A stretch of DNA of 64,000 nucleotides from Cliona cf. orientalis (taxonomy: Eukaryota; Porifera; Demospongiae; Clionaida; Clionaidae): the NCBI GenBank assembly GCA_963930775.1, contig OZ005697.1, positions 6,160,292-6,224,291 of the forward strand, given 5' to 3'. Made by a program: the position numbers and the translations under genes. The notes under the pieces are model-generated. The model did not search any database. It had not been told where the DNA came from and saw only the letters and a list, made by a program, of their open reading frames with translations. Of this stretch, positions 10,816-21,376 are shown piece after piece. Position 1 is the first letter of the stretch; every line of letters starts with the position of its first letter.

Positions 10816-12669
10816 ATGTGTCCGCAAAAGTTATACTGTGTCACTATTGTCATAGTTCTTTCTCTGTTACTGAACAACCTCCATGAGTCTCAGTCTCTTC
10901 CAGAAGAATACTACAATATTCAACATGGTATTATTTCTAGTCATCAATATCGTGGTGCAAACCAAAGCAACTGTCCACCTTGGTTCATTTACAACAACGC
11001 TACAAAACAGTGTGAGTGTGGGAGTAATCTTGATGGACGGGTGAACTGTAACAATGAGCACAAAACTGTGTATACCATCGTCTGCAATTGCATGACACAG
11101 GATGACCATTTAGGAGTTGCTGTTGGTAGCTGTTTCATTAACTGCTATTTAGGAAAGTCTAATAGTACATTTGAAATGTACTATCAGCTCCCAGCTAATC
11201 CTAACGAATTGAATGCTGTCCTATGTGAAAACCGCTGGAATCGTGGGGGAAGATTTTGCGGCAAATGTAAAGATGGTTACTATCCTCTTGTCTATTCCTA
11301 TGATATGAAGTGTAAGAAATGTACGTGTACGGATAGTAAGTACAACTGGCTGAAATTCATCGTAGAAGCATTTGTACCACTGACTGTATTCTTTATTTTC
11401 ATTGTCAGTACTGGAATTAGTGCTAGCTCTCCTCAACTAGATGCTTTTGTTGTTTATGCTCAAACAGTTGCAACACCTGCAAATGTTCGGATGATTCTTC
11501 AGGCAATACATGATCGTCCAACTACTGCACTTCTCTGTCGATTAGTTGTAGCAATGTATGGTGTTTGGAACTTGGACTTTTTCCGTACACTCCTACCTCC
11601 AATTTGTCTGAGAGTTAGTACACTTCAAGCTCTGGCTCTAGACTATCTCATAGCTGTTTATCCTCTTTTCCTCATTTTTGCAACTTACGTTGTAATTGAT
11701 CTCTATGATCGACGCTTCTTCCTGCTGGTTTGGATATGGAAGCCGTTTAAGAAGTGTTCCAGGTCTGTTTATAGTAGTGTTAATGTCAAGTCTTCCATCA
11801 TCAATGCATTTGTTACCTTTCTGCTTCTTTCTTATGTTAAATTTCTTAGCGTTTCTTTTGATCTGCTTGCCTTTGTTTATGCTTATGTTCCAAGTGGAAA
11901 AGTTGCTGGAACCTATCTTTTCTATGATGCATCGATTGAGTATTTTGGAAGAGAGCATCTTCCATATGGCATTCTTGCAATCACAGTCCTGATTATATTT
12001 ATCATACTCCCACTGGTGCTGAGCTTATTGCATCCCCTGAGGTGTTTAAATAGATGCATAGGAAGGTGGCCATCTCTTCGTATCTGCCTTGACTCTTATC
12101 AAGGTTACTACAAGGATGGCACTGAGGGTACTCGTGACTATCGCTGGTTCTCTTCGCTGTACCTGTTCTCTCGTATAGCTCTCTTTTTGGTATACGCTTT
12201 CATCAAAAACAGCTTCTTTTATCCTTTTGCATCATTCTTGCTTTTACTGGTTGTTGTTCTAATTGTTATCTGCCAACCATTTAAGTCACGTTTCAAAGTG
12301 TATAATACCATCCATGCTTTACTCATTCTGAATCTGGCCATGTTCTTTATTACCATTATCTGTTCTAGTATCTCATTACTAAAAGCATCTTATCTTGATA
12401 AATTTTCGCTTGTTCTCTGTGGATTTGTTGCTATTCTTCCTTTACTCTATGTCACAGGCCTGGTTTTAAAATGGATCTACAAACAGAAAGTATTTAGAAA
12501 GCTTTCTATGACATTTTATCACTTTAAGAATGTGCACCAAGATGATCAATTTAATTCCATTGAATCAGATTCACTTCCTTACAGAATGGAACATTCAGAA
12601 CACCCAGTGCAATGTCAACACTTCAGTAATTTCACTAGTTCAGAGTATGGAACATTCCTGGACAATTAA
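10816..12669 (+). CDS. Secretory-pathway cysteine-rich multi-pass membrane protein, intronless
   Basis: 617 residues, one exon. A signal peptide (about 1-26, VTIVIVLSLLLNN core) precedes a glycosylated, Cys-rich ectodomain (about 27-175). The ectodomain ends in a CGKCKDGYYP...CKKC block like the short cysteine repeats next to membrane segments in beta-helix receptors. About nine hydrophobic segments follow (roughly 180-555), then a Ser/acidic cytoplasmic tail. Landmarks shared with the 38-40 kb pseudogene: AMYGVWNLDFF, LLSYVKF, HPLRCL and YYKDGTEGTRD followed by SSLYL. The membrane part of the 14404 gene is related (ATLILLSYAKLLEVCFNSLSV, YHVPHTPKHRYWTG). Function unknown; the layout suggests a receptor or channel-like surface or vesicular protein. 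A candidate AATAAA lies at 12903-12908. Confidence 0.8.
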   Translation: MCPQKLYCVTIVIVLSLLLNNLHESQSLPEEYYNIQHGIISSHQYRGANQSNCPPWFIYNNATKQCECGSNLDGRVNCNNEHKTVYTIVCNCMTQDDHLGVAVGSCFINCYLGKSNSTFEMYYQLPANPNELNAVLCENRWNRGGRFCGKCKDGYYPLVYSYDMKCKKCTCTDSKYNWLKFIVEAFVPLTVFFIFIVSTGISASSPQLDAFVVYAQTVATPANVRMILQAIHDRPTTALLCRLVVAMYGVWNLDFFRTLLPPICLRVSTLQALALDYLIAVYPLFLIFATYVVIDLYDRRFFLLVWIWKPFKKCSRSVYSSVNVKSSIINAFVTFLLLSYVKFLSVSFDLLAFVYAYVPSGKVAGTYLFYDASIEYFGREHLPYGILAITVLIIFIILPLVLSLLHPLRCLNRCIGRWPSLRICLDSYQGYYKDGTEGTRDYRWFSSLYLFSRIALFLVYAFIKNSFFYPFASFLLLLVVVLIVICQPFKSRFKVYNTIHALLILNLAMFFITIICSSISLLKASYLDKFSLVLCGFVAILPLLYVTGLVLKWIYKQKVFRKLSMTFYHFKNVHQDDQFNSIESDSLPYRMEHSEHPVQCQHFSNFTSSEYGTFLDN

Positions 12670-14403
12670 TACTTATTTTGGAGAATTATTATGCTGAAGA
12701 CTTAATTTAAAAAATATGCTGAATTATATATTTCAACAAAATTAATGTCGTTTTAGATTTTAGAAAAATTATTGATAGTCATAATATTTTATTATAACTA
12801 ATTTTGAGTGTGCAAATTGATAGCTACGCTGAGGTTGAGCATTCAGTGCATGAGTGCGTAATGTGGAGTAACCTGGAGCTTGCAATGCGTTGAATCACAA
12901 AAAATAAAGTTCATTACATGTTAGCTATATTAATTTTAGTGCTACGATGATTCCGAGTAGCTAAGTGAGGGCAATGTCACGAGAGCAGCTAGTGAGTGAC
13001 TTAGTCATACAAATTAGGGATGTACACATGAATTGCTATAATATTATATACCGGCCAGGAACTTGGTAATTTTCAATAATATTGAACGTATTCAATAAAT
13101 TGTATGTTTTAGCTACTTGCTATAATAATATTAAATATTATTATAACAAGTAAAACGCACAATTGAATGTAATTGAAGGATGACGTAGGGATGGCGGTGC
13201 CAAAAAGGGCATATTAACAAAGATTTGTAGAGATAATCACATCCACTATTATTATATAAAAATAATATTATTATACATCTGGTACATACTCAGCAGATAG
13301 CAAAAATGTTTACGTAAATTTTGCAAGCAGCAAACTGTGTAACACGTGCAGGGTGTATGCTTTAGAGAGCTCTAGTTATCAATGACACTGGGAAAACACC
13401 AGGAGATTAACTTATGCTAGCTACATCTAATTGGATGTCTGTTGATCACGCAAATTAAACAAAAGCACTAAATGCCATATTAGCTAGTAAGTTTTACTAG
13501 TAGAGAATTATGACCATCTTTAATATTATGTGGTGCTGACTACTATACAAGATTGTTTATCATTCATGGGTCTGGGTGTTGTCTTTATTGAGTTATAATA
13601 GTCACAGCTACATTTGTAGCAAAAAATACAAGCTAAGTGCAAACCACAGCTGGTAATACATTATTATACAGCTATAATGTGCCTTCCTCCAGCTAATATA
13701 TATGTAGCTATCTGCTGGTCAATAATAAGTCAGATGTATGTTATGATTGTTGTAGTTAGTCCTCATGGGGGTATATTTAAATAATTATTATGTACATCCT
13801 GTAGGGAAATCTTTTAGTGTGTGAAGTTGTTTTTAGCACATGTCAGCATCCTTTGAATCGCTTGGCTTCATACTATGAAGTGATGGCTTCTACTTGCTCC
13901 CTGTGGTCTATACTACATAAACACTCATGAGGTCTCTGATACACCCACATATAGTTGCAGTAGGATATTGCATGAAGCCAAACAATCCGGTTTTAATAAT
14001 ACTGAAAACACTAATATATAAAACTAGGAGAGCCTCATGGTTTTGAATGCCAGAAGCAATCTGAAGACCATGTGTAGGCTATCAGTTTAATACCAATGTA
14101 TACTATCATAGTGTAGAGTTCTACGGCTTAGAATCTTTAAAAAGGCTTCGCCATATACAACTCATAGGTATTCCAATGTGTAAAGGCCTGCCAAATTGTA
14201 AGCTGTTTACAATAAGTGTCTAAGGTTCTTAGCTAATTGAATCACAGCAATTGGAACTAGTACTTGTATTTCAATTGGCAAATCACTGAAAGCTGAAACC
14301 ATAATCTTCTTGAGCATTCTGAGTCACTATAGTACAACAAGTTATAGCAAAAAAGGGTCTACTTATTGTGCTGGCAAAGAATCTCAATTTCAAGTCGGAC
14401 GGC
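12670..14403. other. Intergenic, no gene recognised
   Basis: AT-rich. A segment near 13343-13380 (GTATGCTTTAGAGAGCTCTAG) resembles one end of the MITE at 33683-34300 and may be a decayed copy. Nothing coding recognised. Confidence 0.4.
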
Positions 14404-17400
14404 ATGGCTCACTTTGGGCTCTTGATTCTATTGATTGTTCCCTACTTTCTAACTCAAGCAGCAAGTGAGGTCTATTACATTACAGGCAATTCACCTGATC
14501 TTTGCACTGTGCAGCCATGTCTAACCTTCTCCCATCTTGCTGCTAACTCTGGCCATTTTGTCCACTCCAACACGACACTAGTCTTCCTCCGTGGAACACA
14601 CCACCTCAACCACGTCAGTTTGATACTGTCAAGCATGGAGAACTTTATAATGATGTCTGATAACTCAATAGCACAAATTAAATGTATAGGTGACTCACAT
14701 TTCTATTTCAATCAATCACAGTATGTTCGTATCACCAATCTGGTGTTCATTGGATGTGGAGGCAATCAAGTGAATCATGTGGAAAAATTGGTGGTTGAAG
14801 ATACAAAGTTTGAAGGTGAAGAGAATACTATTAGTGGAGCGGCACTGGAACTGACAGACACAAGAGCACAAATTGTTAACAGCGTATTTTTGGCAAATAG
14901 AAAAGGATCTTACAGGCATTGTCCAGTGTATTTCCCTAAGATGCATAGTTGTCTAGCAGCCGGATTCATTGGTGGTGCCATTATTGTCACCAATAGTACA
15001 ATTGATATTAGTCACGTCAAATTTGAGGACAACAGAGCAGCAAACTATGGTGGAGCAATATTTGCGAAGCAAAACAGCATCATTCACATGAGCACTAGTG
15101 TATTTATTAATAATGTTGCTAACTTTGGCGGAGCACTGTTTCTATACAATAGTACTATCACAGTAAATGCAAGCAAGTTTCAAAGTAATGCTGCCAGTGC
15201 ATCAGGAGGTGTGCTGTCATCCTTTAGTAGTACTATCATGATAGAAGCTAGTGAATTTCATGGTAATACCGCCTATACAGGAGGAGTGCTTGTATTATCT
15301 ACCAACAGTGTTATCACTATAGAAGCAAGTGAATTTGATAGCAATATTGCCTCCTTTAGCGGAGTACTGTATTCTGATCAGAGCAATGTCACAATAGAAG
15401 CAAGTGCATTTCATAGCAATGTTGCCAAGTGGAGAGGAGTATTCAATTTTGTTAACAGTACTACTACAATTAAGGGAAGTGAATTTCATAGCAATAGTGC
15501 CTTCAACAGAGGAGGTGTGATGAATTCTCACTGCAGTACTATCACAATCAAAGCAAGTAAATTTCGTAGCAACACTGTTGCCAGAGGAGGTATAGGAGGA
15601 GTGTTATATTCCTTTACTAGCACTATCACAGTAGGTAATAGTACCTTCATTAACAACAACTCTCCAAAAGGAGCAGTTATTTTTGCAATGCGTGGCACTA
15701 AAATATGCTACTACAGCTCTCTTTTGATTCATAATAATACAGCGGATGACTATGCTGTGATATATTTAGCTGATTCAGAACTCAGGGGACACAACACAGC
15801 AAATTTTATATTCTCAAGCAATACTGGATCAATAGTGGTTTTTAACAGCAACATAAGTTTTAGTGGCTATGTTGCATGTTTGAACAATCAACCACCATCT
15901 AGTATGACCGGTGATTTACAAAAAGGAGGTGCAATAACCCTATTCCAGAGCAATGTATTCTTTGATGGAACGTGCAATTTTGAATACAATCGCGCTGAAA
16001 GTGGAGGAGCAATACTTTCTATTGACAGCAAGATCTATGTAAATGGGAATGTGACCATAGCACACAATACAGCCACTAGAAATGGTGGAGGTGTCTACCT
16101 TTCCATTAGCGGATTGTACTGCCAAAAAGGAAGCACCTTAGAGCTTTACAACAATACAGCAATGACCAAAGGGGGAGGAGTCCACGGTATTAGCTCTATG
16201 ATCAAGGCGTCTTCTAACGGCATGGAACATCATGGCTTTAGCGACTATGGCAACACGGGATACATTGGTACAAGGTTGAAGTTTGCAAGCAATGCAGCAA
16301 AGTTTGGAGGCGGATTATCATTGGAAGCCAATGCAAAACTCTACGTCCTAAGATATAATTCTGATAGTGATATCAACACGACAATATTATTTAGAGCCAA
16401 TAGTGCAGATTATGGTGGAGCAGTGTATGTGGATGATAATTCCAACTCTGGTACATGTGTTAGTGAACCAAAAACAGACTGTTTCTTTCAAGTACTTGCT
16501 CTATATGAGATTTTTGCTCATAACCTCAAAACACTACAGAGCATGTTATTCTCACAAAATTATGCCAGTATTTCAGGCTCCACTCTCTATGGAGGACTAC
16601 TGGACAGATGTGCTGTGAGTCAGTTTGCAGAAATGCACGAGAAATATACACCTCATGATATACATAGAGGTGGAGGGATTGCTTACTTCAGAAATATTTC
16701 AGCCACCACAACTATTTCGATATCTTCGGGTCCAGTTCGAGTTTGTCTTTATATTCATGGTGTAGATGACTGCTCGCACCATCACCAATATTATGTTAAG
16801 AAGGGAGGAGCATTTACGGTATTGCTTGCTGCCGTTGATCAGGTTGGCCATCCTGTCAGTGCAACCATCCAAGCCTCTCTCAGCTCGGCTGAGGGTGGTC
16901 TAGATGAAGGCCAGCTAGCTCAGAACATATCCGCGAAGTACACAAACATAACATTCAATATTGTTTCCCCCCACGATTCAGAAACTCTTGCTTTATACTC
17001 TTCAGATGGTCCATGCGGAAATGTAGAATTGTCGAAGGCAATAATAAAAGTCCATTTTCTCCCATGTAGTTGTCCAATTGGATTACAAATCTCAGACGTG
17101 AACAGCACAAACTGCACATGTAAATGCCACAACGATATCAGTCAATACATGAAACAATGTGACAGCCATACAGGATCATTATTTAAATATCCTAAAACTA
17201 GGGCCTGGATTTCTCACATCAATGACACAGATTTAACTGGTTATTTAGTCTACCCCAACTGTCCTTTTGATTACTGCCTACCAACCAGTCCACCGATTTA
17301 CCTCAATAAACCAGGTGGAGCGGATGCTCAGTGTGCCTACAATCGATCGTCTCTTTTGTGTGGATCTTGTCAACCTGGTCTCAGCCTTTCTCTTGGTAGT

Positions 17401-18741
17401 TCATGCTGTCTCCCATGTCCTAGCTACTGGCCGGCATTACTCATAGCCATCACCATAGCTGCAATCCTAGCTGGCATAGCACTGGTGGCGATATTGTTAC
17501 TACTTAATATGACTGTTGCAGTTGGTACTCTAAATGGGATAATCTTTTACGCCAACGTTGTGTATGCAAACAAAAGTATTTTGATTTCATTTGAAGAAAC
17601 AAATTATGTTACTGTTCTTATTTCATGGCTGAACTTAGAACTGGGAATTGACACCTGCTACTTTCCAGGAATGGACACTTATATCAAAGCATGGCTACAG
17701 TTGGCTTTTCCTGTTTATGTCATACTTCTTGTAGTCTTAGTTATCATCGTCAGCTCCTATTCTACCAAATTTTCTAACCTGATTGGAAAGAAGAATCCAG
17801 TGGCAACTCTAGCTACACTGATCTTACTATCCTATGCCAAGCTTCTTGAAGTTTGCTTTAATTCTTTATCAGTTGGTACTCTTGAATATCCCGATAGCTC
17901 AAGAGAAATGCTGTGGCTCCCTGATGCAACTGTCAAATACCTCTCTGCAAAGCACATTCCTCTATTCATTTCAGCTGTTGTCATTCTCCTGGCTGGTTTG
18001 ATCTACACAGCCCTTCTCTTCTCTTGGCAGTGCCTTCTCCATCTTCCAAAGTGGAAGATTTTCAAGTGGTCAAGAAATCCAAGGATACAGACATTTGTTG
18101 AAACCTACCATGTGCCCCATACTCCCAAGCATCGCTACTGGACAGGATTGCTGCTTATTGCTCGAGTAATTTTACACCTTGTAGCTTCAACCAATGTTTC
18201 AAATGACCCTACCGTAACACTCATATCAATTTCTATTGTAGTAGTCTTTCTCATCTTTCTTAAGGGATTCACTATGACTAAAGTATACAAGAACTGGTCA
18301 GTAGATGTACTTGAGACATTTTTATTCCTTAACATCTTCATATTCACAATATCTACATGGTACTCTCATGGAAATGAACAAAATTTCAAATGTGCCTTAG
18401 CCTACACTTCAGTCACTATTGCAATCTTAGCTCTCCTTCTCATCATCCTCTACCATATGTACACATACACAATCGTTTTCTCAAAGATTAAAAAGACAAA
18501 GTTTGGTGGAGTAATGGGACTATTCATAGACACTAATCCAGAACCAAAGCATGGGCAGCATCGCTACAGCCCCCCACCTGATAACGACATTCACAGGTTT
18601 GATGAGCTATTGGATGAGCTGGACTGCCCTGTGAACACTGATGACTATAATGCAACTCCTCTTCTTGAACCAGTTGAGCCAACCTTCTCTGTGGTAGAGT
18701 TGCCCAAGGTCCACAATTGTTCACCACCAGATCCTGTCTGA
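14404..18741 (+). CDS. Pmp-type beta-helix repeat receptor-like multi-pass protein, intronless
   Basis: 1445 residues in one exon. The ATG at 14404 is chosen because a signal peptide follows directly (MAHFGLLILLIVPYFLTQAA); the frame is open further upstream but without an ATG. Residues about 115-750 form a parallel beta-helix with many short repeats, alternating FxxN (FEDN, FINN, FQSN, FHSN, FRSN) with GGA/GGV/GGAI turns. This is the signature of chlamydial polymorphic membrane protein (Pmp) repeats, also found in some eukaryotic surface proteins. Two cysteine blocks follow, the second (about 980-1005) reading LCGSCQPG...CCLPCP. About eight membrane segments (1010-1360) and an acidic tail with NATPLLEP complete it. 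The membrane module is related to that of the 10816 protein. Likely a large surface or endosomal receptor; ligand unknown. Rapid repeat turnover is expected. Confidence 0.85.
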   Translation: MAHFGLLILLIVPYFLTQAASEVYYITGNSPDLCTVQPCLTFSHLAANSGHFVHSNTTLVFLRGTHHLNHVSLILSSMENFIMMSDNSIAQIKCIGDSHFYFNQSQYVRITNLVFIGCGGNQVNHVEKLVVEDTKFEGEENTISGAALELTDTRAQIVNSVFLANRKGSYRHCPVYFPKMHSCLAAGFIGGAIIVTNSTIDISHVKFEDNRAANYGGAIFAKQNSIIHMSTSVFINNVANFGGALFLYNSTITVNASKFQSNAASASGGVLSSFSSTIMIEASEFHGNTAYTGGVLVLSTNSVITIEASEFDSNIASFSGVLYSDQSNVTIEASAFHSNVAKWRGVFNFVNSTTTIKGSEFHSNSAFNRGGVMNSHCSTITIKASKFRSNTVARGGIGGVLYSFTSTITVGNSTFINNNSPKGAVIFAMRGTKICYYSSLLIHNNTADDYAVIYLADSELRGHNTANFIFSSNTGSIVVFNSNISFSGYVACLNNQPPSSMTGDLQKGGAITLFQSNVFFDGTCNFEYNRAESGGAILSIDSKIYVNGNVTIAHNTATRNGGGVYLSISGLYCQKGSTLELYNNTAMTKGGGVHGISSMIKASSNGMEHHGFSDYGNTGYIGTRLKFASNAAKFGGGLSLEANAKLYVLRYNSDSDINTTILFRANSADYGGAVYVDDNSNSGTCVSEPKTDCFFQVLALYEIFAHNLKTLQSMLFSQNYASISGSTLYGGLLDRCAVSQFAEMHEKYTPHDIHRGGGIAYFRNISATTTISISSGPVRVCLYIHGVDDCSHHHQYYVKKGGAFTVLLAAVDQVGHPVSATIQASLSSAEGGLDEGQLAQNISAKYTNITFNIVSPHDSETLALYSSDGPCGNVELSKAIIKVHFLPCSCPIGLQISDVNSTNCTCKCHNDISQYMKQCDSHTGSLFKYPKTRAWISHINDTDLTGYLVYPNCPFDYCLPTSPPIYLNKPGGADAQCAYNRSSLLCGSCQPGLSLSLGSSCCLPCPSYWPALLIAITIAAILAGIALVAILLLLNMTVAVGTLNGIIFYANVVYANKSILISFEETNYVTVLISWLNLELGIDTCYFPGMDTYIKAWLQLAFPVYVILLVVLVIIVSSYSTKFSNLIGKKNPVATLATLILLSYAKLLEVCFNSLSVGTLEYPDSSREMLWLPDATVKYLSAKHIPLFISAVVILLAGLIYTALLFSWQCLLHLPKWKIFKWSRNPRIQTFVETYHVPHTPKHRYWTGLLLIARVILHLVASTNVSNDPTVTLISISIVVVFLIFLKGFTMTKVYKNWSVDVLETFLFLNIFIFTISTWYSHGNEQNFKCALAYTSVTIAILALLLIILYHMYTYTIVFSKIKKTKFGGVMGLFIDTNPEPKHGQHRYSPPPDNDIHRFDELLDELDCPVNTDDYNATPLLEPVEPTFSVVELPKVHNCSPPDPV

Positions 18742-19208
18742 AGAACTTCATGTTAGTGACTATGTAGAATTTACTTGCTAACTACATTATTGTGAAAGTT
18801 CGTACATTATACTGACTGTAAATATGAGATGATTATTACTGTAGTTAATAATATCAACTCTGTATCCCACTAAGTTGTCAATAATTTTATTGGAACAACT
18901 ATTCATTTATCCGTAGAGTCATGTAGTTAAGTTTGAATTGTATCATGGTATCAATGGAAATTTTGCCATATTTTTTTTATTGATCCTATAATCTCAATGT
19001 ATCAGTTGTACCATGGAATTAGCATGCATAGTGGTTGTTTAATAGGATCAAAATTAATTTGTTATAGCATTTATTCACCTTGATCAAAAATCTAATTCTT
19101 CAAGTAGCTAGTAAAAAAATTAATAGCCTAAATGACATAGTCAAAAAATTTAGAACTGTTCTCCACCTAAATTGAGTTCAAAAAATCTTGATTGACATCT
19201 TGAATTAA

Positions 19209-19852
19209 TTAGCAGCCATTGTTCACTGGAATCACCTCAATATCAAAAATGAGCCAACTAGAGCCGGAGACATGTTGGACAGAGCACCTGCCACTGCTGC
19301 AGATTGGAAACGACTCAAACGGAATCAATACCTCATCGCGGCCACAGTCGCTATCCAATACTCCAATGCTTATTGACCTCCACTTGTCGCAACCGAAGTT
19401 TAGTGTCTCATCAAAGACAGGATCATGAGTGCCTTGCTCCACTGCAGTACTCTTGCTAACACTGCTAGTTCCAAAGTACCTGAAAGCAGTGACAATTGCA
19501 AATGGGTCAGAGCGACCTTGAAAGGCACCATCTGTGTCAGGAAGGCTGTGGGCTCTCAGGACATGAACCTTCAGTACACCTTCGATTGGTGCACTCAAAT
19601 TTGAGCATGTAGTCAGACAAGCACCAGTGTAAGATTGACGAAGCACACGAGCCTATAAAAACATAATGATTGTAAAATTGTTGCACATAGCTACTCTATT
19701 ATTATAATATTTAACAGAGGATGCTCAAGAACACAACTGTAATACTTGATCACTGTCTTGCTTACATGTGCAGATTGGTCAGCATCTGGAAGAGCTGAGG
19801 TCAGCACAATAAAACTTGCAAATAGGAAGAACGCTACAGTTGAGGGATGCAT
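19209..19852 (-). CDS. Secreted single C2-domain protein, two exons
   Basis: Exon 1 (19852-19766) begins ATGCATCCC and encodes a signal peptide (STVAFFLFASFIVLTSALP). Its GTAAGC donor joins in phase 0 to exon 2 (19652-19209, acceptor TTTTTATAG), for 176 residues in all. After a short Cys-containing linker comes one C2 domain. Its first strand is VLKVHVLRAHSLPD; calcium loop 1 holds Asp residues and SDPF; loop 3 reads LDSDCGRD. Both Asp-bearing loops are kept, so Ca2+-dependent lipid binding is plausible. Extracellular C2 modules are known next to perforin-like domains, but none is present here. A TATAAAAG box on the minus strand at about 19944-19951 supports this start. A relative, frame-broken, lies at 53209-53684. 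Role unknown. Confidence 0.8.
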
Positions 19853-21376
19853 CTTCTTTGGACTTTGATGATAAACTTCTTCTAGTGATGAACTTCTTCT
19901 TGCTTGACAACTGATGGATAATTTCTCTATCTAGCTCACCAGCTTTTATAACTTTTAGGCATGGAATCACTTCAATCCTTGATATACAAGTACCACGTGC
20001 GTGATGGAGATCCCGCCACATAAGTGCACTGCATGCATGCATACATGTTATCCGAATCCATCAGTAATTCACATGAATGGAAAATTGACTTTATTGAAGA
20101 CATTATAGGTAGCTAGTATCACCAAGTAGTGATAAAACTTGTAATTATTCATTAACCAACATTAATGGCAAAATCTTTGAAGTAGGCCTCATGAAGTTCA
20201 CTTAAGTTTCTTCATTGAAGTCCACCACTTCCTATGTGTTGAATGATCTCAACTACCCGCGACAAAACTCGATGACATGCAATCATGATTATATCAATTT
20301 TAAGCATGAAGCTTCAAGACATTTATGGCGAACTCACATGTATGCATCTCAACCATTGGGTTTATCCCTACAGTAGTTTTAAGGAAGTAGCTATGTATGG
20401 TATGATATAATATACAGGGTTTCTCAGATCCAAGATACACCGAAATCTCTGATGTTATTTGACTTCTGGGCCTCTGTTATTATTATGGTAGCCCACGACT
20501 ATAGCCAGTGCAAGTTGCCCCATGGTGTATGCTGCTATTGTCCTTGGATGTATTTGTATCTCTTCTTTCCTTCCTAATGATAAGGTCCCTGAAATCGTAT
20601 ATAGATTACCATCAAACTTTGCATGATGCTAGTTCCTGCATACAGCTCTATAACAGCATGCAGCTAGATAGCAATATACTAGTGGATACACAATATAAAT
20701 TACTGAATATCATTGCTGAGCAAATAGCACCGTTTCGAAATCCGTGGCTTCAAGGATTGGTTGCAAATTATTCAAGTCACCTTAATAGCCATATATAGTT
20801 TAAGTTGTGTCACTGTGCATTTGTACAGAATACAAAGCTCCTTTGTTAACTTGCATGAGGAATCTCCCCCACTATAATAAGTCATCTTCTTGATCTTGGA
20901 CTCAATCTGGCGCCATGGCATTGGCATAATACTATATTGAAGGCTACAATATATTACGTATGTGGAATTGTGTACAAGATGTAGATTTGATTGATGATAA
21001 CACAGTTCCTACTGGAAAGCAAACAGTAAACTGTTTGTGATTTACATTGGAGCTGTTGTCTTCACTCAATGTGATCACCATCTCCAAATTCAGACCCATT
21101 TTCATTATCTCTTCTTTGGGACTGGAGAGAGCTGATAAACCCATTAACATAACCAAAACATAGGTAGTATACTATGGTTCTATCAATAGCAAGACTATAT
21201 CTATAAGAAGAGACATCTCCATGCGTTTTGCATTGGTATACAAAGAACCAAAAGGCTGATAACATGTTTTATTTGCACAAACTGTAATGTTATGCTGCGA
21301 ATTACTTCCTGGCCAGCAGTGATGAAGTCTTTACCAGCATAATATTATCGGCTAGTGGTCAACAATACTAATTATT
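19853..21376. other. Intergenic, no gene recognised
   Basis: Contains the TATA region of the C2 gene on the minus strand (about 19944) and the upstream region of the 21377 gene. Several weak open frames on both strands lack any domain or splice support. Confidence 0.4.

Noticed and set aside
14368-14403. GTG start 12 codons upstream for the Pmp-type gene
   Set aside because: Eukaryotic start should be ATG; ATG 14404 directly precedes a signal peptide.
20508-21265. Several 60-96 residue frames on both strands
   Set aside because: Low similarity to anything recognised and no splice or promoter support.
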